64,000 nt of DNA from positions 558,001 through 622,000 of the forward strand of contig OW818679.1 in assembly GCA_942493145.1 (NCBI GenBank), given 5' to 3'. Positions within the stretch are counted from its first letter, which is position 1. Every line of letters starts with the position of its first letter. Below, one piece after another: positions 60,250-64,000 of the stretch. The DNA is from ENR-C20 sp942493145 (GTDB taxonomy: Bacteria > Bacillota > Clostridia > Acetivibrionales > DTU013). The position numbers and the translations under genes are program-made. Under the pieces are notes generated by a model. The model was given only the letters and a program-made list of their open reading frames with translations. It made no database searches and was not told the origin of the DNA.

Positions 60250-60270
60250 CACCTCCTGAAATGACACCTG
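60241..60270 (+). repeat. 15-bp tandem duplication at the GH2 stop codon
   Basis: CTGAAATGACACCTC is followed directly by CTGAAATGACACCTG (60241-60255, 60256-60270). The GH2 stop TGA is in the first copy. The second copy forms the left arm of the terminator. Confidence 0.85.
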
Positions 60271-60288
60271 CTTGCGGGTGTTTTTTTT
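60262..60288 (+). terminator. Rho-independent terminator of the GH2 operon
   Basis: ACACCTGCTTGCGGGTGT forms a short GC-rich hairpin followed by an uninterrupted run of eight T. Confidence 0.88.
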
Positions 60289-60329
60289 ATGTTGTATAAT
60301 CAATGGATGTCTAATGGAGGGTATCGTTT

Positions 60330-61505
60330 TTGAAAAATGAAAGAATTTGGAGTTCCAGCTTTATTGCAGTTTGTGTTAGCTATTTTTCACTGTTTGTTAC
60401 TTTTAGCGTCTATATATCTACCCTCGCTACTTTTGTCGTGAGTGATCTGAAACATGGCAGCAATGAGGCCGGACTTATTATTATGGTTTTCTTTATTGGT
60501 TCGGTGATTTTAAGACCCTTTGCGGGAATGATTGTTGACCGTTTTGACAAGAAAAAGATACTTGTAGTTTCATTAATCATATTTACCATACTAAGTGCTT
60601 TATACATTCCGGTAAGGAATTTTGAATTGATGCTTTTTCTGAGATTAATACATGGCATGTCTTTTGGTGCAGCCACTACTGCAATGTCTGCAATTGCAGC
60701 GGGTCTTGTGCCGGATAAGCGTAAAGGCGAGGGATTGGGCTATTTCGGCATGTTCCTGAGTGTTTCAGTTGTTGTAGGCCCATACCTCGGCCTGACAATA
60801 ATAAATTCATTTAACTTCAATGTTCTGTTTGCTGTTTGTGTTGCTTTTTCATTTTTAGCACTTATTTGCGGGTGCATTCTGCATCTGCCGGAAGAAAATC
60901 ATAATCTTGAGGCAGTTGATAAGAGCTACACGTTTAACCCGGGAAGTATGTTTGACATAAAAACATTACCGGTTGCCATTAGCGCAGCCCTTATGGCTTT
61001 AGCCTATTCCGGTATAATGACCTTTGTTTCATTGTTTGCCTCTTCAATTGGGTTTTCCACTTCGGCAAAATATTATTTTGTAATATACGGTATAGCGGTT
61101 ATTTTTTCAAGACCTCTCGGTGGAAAAATCTTCGACCGTTATGGAGAGAATCTTGCTGTTTATCCTTTCATAGCTGTTTATATAATCGGACTTATAGTTC
61201 TTAGTACGGCATTCGGACCTTTATCCTTCTACGCTACCGGATTGTTTGTGGGATTAGGTTTCGGCACGCTCTTTTCAACACTGCAGACAACTGCGATGGT
61301 AACCTCGCCACCTGAGAGGAGAGGTGTAGTTTCTTCAACATATTTTATGTTTTACGACTCATTCTCAGGAATTGGTTCATATATACTGGGGATTACAGCC
61401 TCATTGATCGGATACCGGCTGATGTATGCCTCGTCAATCTCTTTTGTCCTAATCGCAACCTTGGTTTTCTACCTGTTCCGTCATAAAAAAGCAAAGCCTG
61501 TGTGA
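60330..61505 (+). CDS. MFS transporter, sugar/drug efflux-like
   Basis: This 391-residue protein has twelve membrane helices. The motif between helices 2 and 3 is GMIVDRFDKKKIL, with LRLIHGMSFGAATTAMSAIAAGLVPDKRKGEGLGYFGM in helices 4-5; I quote these only as RLIHGMSFGAATTA. The pattern matches the YfcJ/AraJ-type (MFS_1) exporters. TTG start at 60330, with GGAGG 9 bases upstream; an ATG six bases later is out of frame. It is separated from the GH2 gene by a terminator. The substrate is unknown. Confidence 0.87.
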   Translation: MKNERIWSSSFIAVCVSYFSLFVTFSVYISTLATFVVSDLKHGSNEAGLIIMVFFIGSVILRPFAGMIVDRFDKKKILVVSLIIFTILSALYIPVRNFELMLFLRLIHGMSFGAATTAMSAIAAGLVPDKRKGEGLGYFGMFLSVSVVVGPYLGLTIINSFNFNVLFAVCVAFSFLALICGCILHLPEENHNLEAVDKSYTFNPGSMFDIKTLPVAISAALMALAYSGIMTFVSLFASSIGFSTSAKYYFVIYGIAVIFSRPLGGKIFDRYGENLAVYPFIAVYIIGLIVLSTAFGPLSFYATGLFVGLGFGTLFSTLQTTAMVTSPPERRGVVSSTYFMFYDSFSGIGSYILGITASLIGYRLMYASSISFVLIATLVFYLFRHKKAKPV

Positions 61506-61610
61506 ATGACTTCTGCGCGGGTATATATTTTTCATGTAAAAATATTAACTGCAATTGATACGAAAAAATGATAAAATATTACAAATGCATATTAGGATCC
61601 ACGGACATAT

Positions 61611-61721
61611 CTAGTGTGCTGTAACACTTAAAACTTTAATATGTTACAGGCCACAACATCAATGAGGTGTATTTGTAACACTTCGAATGATATACAGGAA
61701 TGAAGTGTTACAAAACACTAG
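61611..61721 (+). mobile_element. 111-bp MITE-like element, copy 3
   Basis: Starts CTAGTGTGCTGTAACACTT and ends AAGTGTTACAAAACACTAG. It differs from the copies at 38213-38430 at only a few positions (for example GGG to TGT near the left end, and one A/T change in each internal segment). Same length and both internal hairpins. Flanked by CTAG at each end. It lies 106 bases after the MFS stop. Confidence 0.87.
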
Positions 61722-61761
61722 TACACTGTCAACTCTAAACTTTGTATTGACAGTGTACCAG
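61718..61761. repeat. Second, smaller inverted-repeat element abutting MITE copy 3
   Basis: GTACACTGTCAA (61721-61732) and TTGACAGTGTAC (61747-61758) are a perfect 12-bp inverted repeat around 14 bases. The left flank is the CTAG shared with the MITE and the right flank is CAG. It may be an independent mini-element, an operator or an old transposon end. Confidence 0.65.
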
Positions 61762-61800
61762 CAAGCTTGATAAAGAAACTCAGTAATAGGAGGGTCATAT

Positions 61801-62856
61801 ATGTCTACTAAAAATGGGGAAGGAAGGTTTGCCGCAGGAGACCTGTCCTTGTTCTGCTATCAGTTGTCTCTGATATTCAAGTCCGGTATCCCATATCTTG
61901 AAGGTATGTCTATCTTCGCTGATGAAATGGCCGATACACATTTTAAGGAAGCAGCCAGAATGCTCTATCAGGATATAATGGAAGGTATGGTTATGTCCGA
62001 TTCCCTGGAAAAACAAAAATGTTTTCCTGCGTATATGATAAATATGATAAGGATGGCCGAGGTTTCGGGCACTCTGGACAGCAGTATGGAGAACCTTTCC
62101 ATATACTATGAGAAGGTTGACAAGCTCAGGAGGAAAATAAGGAATGCTATTACATATCCATTGATACTTGCAGTACTGATGGGTGGTATAATCCTTCTTC
62201 TAATACTCAGGATTCTGCCAATGTTTTATGAAATCATCATTTCCGTAGGGGCGGATATCCCGCCGATAACAAAAGCCATTCTTGATATAAGCACGGGCAT
62301 TGGGGACAATTGGGTGGTCATATTGCTTGTAATACTGATACTGGTTGCTGTCGGTCTGATTCTTACCAGAACAGCGGTTGGAAAGATGAAGTGGGATGAA
62401 CTCAAAGTGAAGATGCCGCTTTTCAAAAAAATAAACCTGAAGGTTATATCAGCAAGGTTTGGCATGGGTATGTCACTGCTTTTAAAAGGCGGGATGTCGT
62501 TTGACGACTCTTTGGGCATGGTCCGGAATATTATTGATAATTCATATGTAGGCCAAAAAATAGGGGACTGCAGGCTGGAGATCCTTAACGGAAGGGATTC
62601 GGCCGAAGCATTCATGAAAACTGAAGTATTCCCGCCACTTTTCTACAGGATGTTCCATATGGGTTACAAGACCGGCGAACTTGAAAAAACCATGAACAAG
62701 ATTTCTGATATTTATGAAAATGAAGCCGACAAACACATGAGCCGGTTGACTTCAGCCATTGAGCCTGTCCTGGTGATAATTCTTTCATTAATAGTAGGGG
62801 TAATCCTGCTGGCGATCCTGCTGCCATTGATAAATATAATGTCTTCCATTGGATAG
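61801..62856 (+). CDS. Type II secretion/type IV pilus inner-membrane platform protein (GspF/PilC)
   Basis: This 351-residue protein has two T2SSF domains (FCYQLSLIFKSGIPYLEGMSIFADE in domain 1; FGMGMSLLLKGGMSFDDSLGMVRNI in domain 2). It has three membrane helices (about 116-140, 165-190 and 320-345), a shape typical of GspF/PilC. It anchors the assembly ATPase and pseudopilins. TAATAGGAGGGTCAT precedes the ATG. The next genes encode pseudopilin-like proteins, so this is the front of a secretion/pilus cluster. No ATPase or prepilin peptidase is in view. Confidence 0.9.
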   Translation: MSTKNGEGRFAAGDLSLFCYQLSLIFKSGIPYLEGMSIFADEMADTHFKEAARMLYQDIMEGMVMSDSLEKQKCFPAYMINMIRMAEVSGTLDSSMENLSIYYEKVDKLRRKIRNAITYPLILAVLMGGIILLLILRILPMFYEIIISVGADIPPITKAILDISTGIGDNWVVILLVILILVAVGLILTRTAVGKMKWDELKVKMPLFKKINLKVISARFGMGMSLLLKGGMSFDDSLGMVRNIIDNSYVGQKIGDCRLEILNGRDSAEAFMKTEVFPPLFYRMFHMGYKTGELEKTMNKISDIYENEADKHMSRLTSAIEPVLVIILSLIVGVILLAILLPLINIMSSIG

Positions 62857-62866
62857 GAGTGAGCCA

Positions 62867-63184
62867 TTGAAAAGGAATGTGAACCTCAATTTCAATCTTG
62901 CAAGTTTTATCGTAGTCGCCGCTGTTGTAATTTTAACTGCTGTACTGGCGCTTTTCAGCATTGAAGGTTTCGGCGGAAGCGCAGGTGATAACGGTAGAAA
63001 GGTGGTGGAAGACGCCATCAGGAAGGCTGCCGTGCAATGCTATGCCCTTGAAGGCAGTTATCCTCCCGATTTGGAATACCTGAAAACACATTATGGAATA
63101 GTTGTTGACGAGGACAAGTTTTTTTACCACTATGAGTCCATTGGTTCAAATATACTACCTGACATAACTGTGATAAGGAAATAA
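62867..63184 (+). CDS. Small pseudopilin-like membrane protein without a prepilin signal
   Basis: This 105-residue protein is counted from TTG 62867, with TAGGAGTGAG upstream; a TTG at 62849 overlaps the GspF gene. One N-terminal hydrophobic helix (about 11-32, NLASFIVVAAVVILTAVLALF) follows a basic KRN start. The C-terminal domain (VEDAIRKAAVQCYALEGSYPPDLEYLKTHYGI) resembles the globular part of GspG-type major pseudopilins. The type III signal motif with G-F-T-L-x-E is absent, so it may not be processed by prepilin peptidase. It is tightly packed with its neighbours. Function is inferred from position and fold. Confidence 0.75.
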   Translation: MKRNVNLNFNLASFIVVAAVVILTAVLALFSIEGFGGSAGDNGRKVVEDAIRKAAVQCYALEGSYPPDLEYLKTHYGIVVDEDKFFYHYESIGSNILPDITVIRK

Positions 63185-63188
63185 TGAT

Positions 63189-63761
63189 ATGGACCAAATG
63201 AAGCTTAAGAAAAAGCATGAAGAATTTAAAGGTAATAGAACCGGAAAAAAGGGGCATACGCTTACGGAGCTGATACTTGTAGTTGCAATGCTCGGTCTTT
63301 TTGGTATTGCCACATTCACCCTTGTCGTTTCAAGCAGTAATGCATATAAAAACATAATGGAAAAGACGGATGTCGATTCTGAGCTCAGGATTGCGATATC
63401 CTATCTGGACACAAAACTGAAGCAGAATGACTCGGCAAAAAGCATTCGATTGGAAGCCAATCCTTCAGGGGCTGGAAATGCCATCGTAATTGAAAATACA
63501 TATGAAGATGAAGTATATGAAACGTGGATATACCAGAGTGGAGGACGGCTGAAAGAGATGATTGTTGCAAAAGGGGAGCCGTTCCAGGATGAGCTCAGCT
63601 TTGAAATATCGGCTGTTGATGGTTTTATTGCTGTATATGATGAAACGGACAAGCTGCTGAAGGTAAATGTATGGTCATCAACACAAGGCGGAAGGCGGGA
63701 ACTGGATACATATATCGCCATGAAAACTGGAATTAATGTTGGAGCGGGAACAAAAAGCTGA
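63189..63761 (+). CDS. Prepilin-type N-terminal cleavage protein (minor pilin/pseudopilin)
   Basis: This 190-residue protein has a charged leader, then KKGHTLTELILVVAMLGLFGIATFTLV. This is a type III prepilin signal in which cleavage would follow Gly and the mature protein would begin with His instead of the usual Phe or Met. The Glu at +5 needed for filament assembly is present. The rest is a DUF4860-like soluble domain (SYLDTKLKQNDSAKSIRLE). The ATG is 4 bases after the previous stop. It should be a component of a pilus or type II secretion pseudopilus. Confidence 0.87.
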   Translation: MDQMKLKKKHEEFKGNRTGKKGHTLTELILVVAMLGLFGIATFTLVVSSSNAYKNIMEKTDVDSELRIAISYLDTKLKQNDSAKSIRLEANPSGAGNAIVIENTYEDEVYETWIYQSGGRLKEMIVAKGEPFQDELSFEISAVDGFIAVYDETDKLLKVNVWSSTQGGRRELDTYIAMKTGINVGAGTKS

Positions 63762-63764
63762 AAA

Positions 63765-64000
63765 TTGGGGGGATTCACAATCAAACGAAACAAAGGATTC
63801 ACAATTGTAGAAATGGTCATAGCGGTTGCGTTTCTTGCCATAATAAGTGTGTTTGTCGTGCAGTTTTTCATTACTGCAAGGAATCTGAGCCTGAAAGCCC
63901 ACGACATTGATGTGGGGATAAATATATCAAGGAAGATCATAGGGACGTTCAAATCATGTGAAGAACCTTCAGAAATCAGGAATTATGAGATGTTCAGGGG
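63765..64000 (+). CDS. Prepilin-like protein, 3-prime end beyond the window
   Basis: This reading frame is open to the end of the window (78 codons) and encodes KRNKGFTIVEMVIAVAFLAIISVFVVQFF, a canonical G-F-T-x-x-E prepilin signal and helix. The start is unclear. TTG 63765 gives a leader MGGFTIKRNKG but has no good ribosome site. GGGGGGA at 63767-63773 is best spaced for a start at ATC 63780, giving a leader of the normal length. The upstream prepilin ends 3 bases before. The soluble domain continues past the window edge. Confidence 0.82.
   Translation, partial: MGGFTIKRNKGFTIVEMVIAVAFLAIISVFVVQFFITARNLSLKAHDIDVGINISRKIIGTFKSCEEPSEIRNYEMFR

Overview
The window looks like a chromosomal segment of an anaerobic low-to-mid GC Firmicute (class Clostridia). 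The signs are strong Shine-Dalgarno sites with frequent TTG/GTG starts, a T-box leader, SLH-domain surface proteins, a BlaI/BlaR1-type pair, several ferredoxin-type oxidoreductases, a Clostridia-style DUF6320/acyltransferase cluster and a phosphoketolase. I saw no rRNA, tRNA, CRISPR array or prophage. The genus cannot be fixed from the sequence alone.

Layout. 1-6.4 kb: an operon whose first gene encodes a homologue of monomethylamine methyltransferase MtmB with an ordinary Leu codon where the family has pyrrolysine. A complete BMP-type ABC transporter follows (ATPase, two permeases, lipoprotein), then a strong terminator. 6.4-9.8 kb: a peptidoglycan-binding/M15 peptidase/beta-helix chimera and two small unusual proteins. 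9.9-14.1 kb: a T-box leader (specifier probably Tyr) ahead of an acyl-CoA ligase, a metallo-beta-lactamase-fold protein and an aldo-keto reductase with ferredoxin domain. 14.2-16.1 kb, minus strand: L25 and a DUF362-ferredoxin protein. 16.3-20 kb: MnmD-like methyltransferase, esterase, acyltransferase and a DUF6320 membrane protein with a probable non-canonical start. Its terminator is split by an intact ISL3-family element (20053-21717).

21.8-24.5 kb: two exported proteins (stalk domain; SLH). 24.5-29.5 kb: a DMT permease, then an MFS carrier and a PhlG/phloretin-hydrolase-like C-C hydrolase. Upstream of the hydrolase is a near-consensus sigma-54 promoter, and a divergent PAS/AAA+/Fis sigma-54 activator lies beyond it, so this reads as an inducible catabolic module. 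29.5-39.7 kb: a secreted protein, RarD-type permease, GT-C-like membrane protein, uridine kinase, MATE pump, a 51-residue basic protein, an LTA-synthase-like enzyme and an HD-GYP protein. A tandem pair of 111-bp MITE-like elements sits exactly at the LTA-synthase stop codon.

39.7-48 kb: two paralogous beta-helix proteins with Gly/Pro-rich tracts (one SLH-anchored) that share promoter architecture. Between them are a VOC protein, SDR, ferredoxin-flavoprotein and DUF1905 protein. 48.3-55.1 kb: the C-terminal remnant of an EAL protein, a PAS-GGDEF-hemerythrin protein, phosphoketolase, and a 5TM-PAS-GGDEF-HD-GYP protein. 55.1-61.5 kb: a BlaI/BlaR1-like pair with twin operators, MFS, GH2 enzyme and a second MFS. 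61.6 kb: a third MITE copy. 61.8 kb to the end: start of a type II secretion/type IV pilus-like cluster (GspF/PilC, pseudopilin-like protein, prepilin, partial prepilin).

The best candidates for undescribed biology are the Pyl-less MtmB homologue tied to a dedicated importer, the T-box-controlled acyl-CoA ligase unit, and the sigma-54-controlled PhlG-like module. The CTAG-targeting MITE family and the co-regulated Gly-Pro/beta-helix pair are also worth attention.
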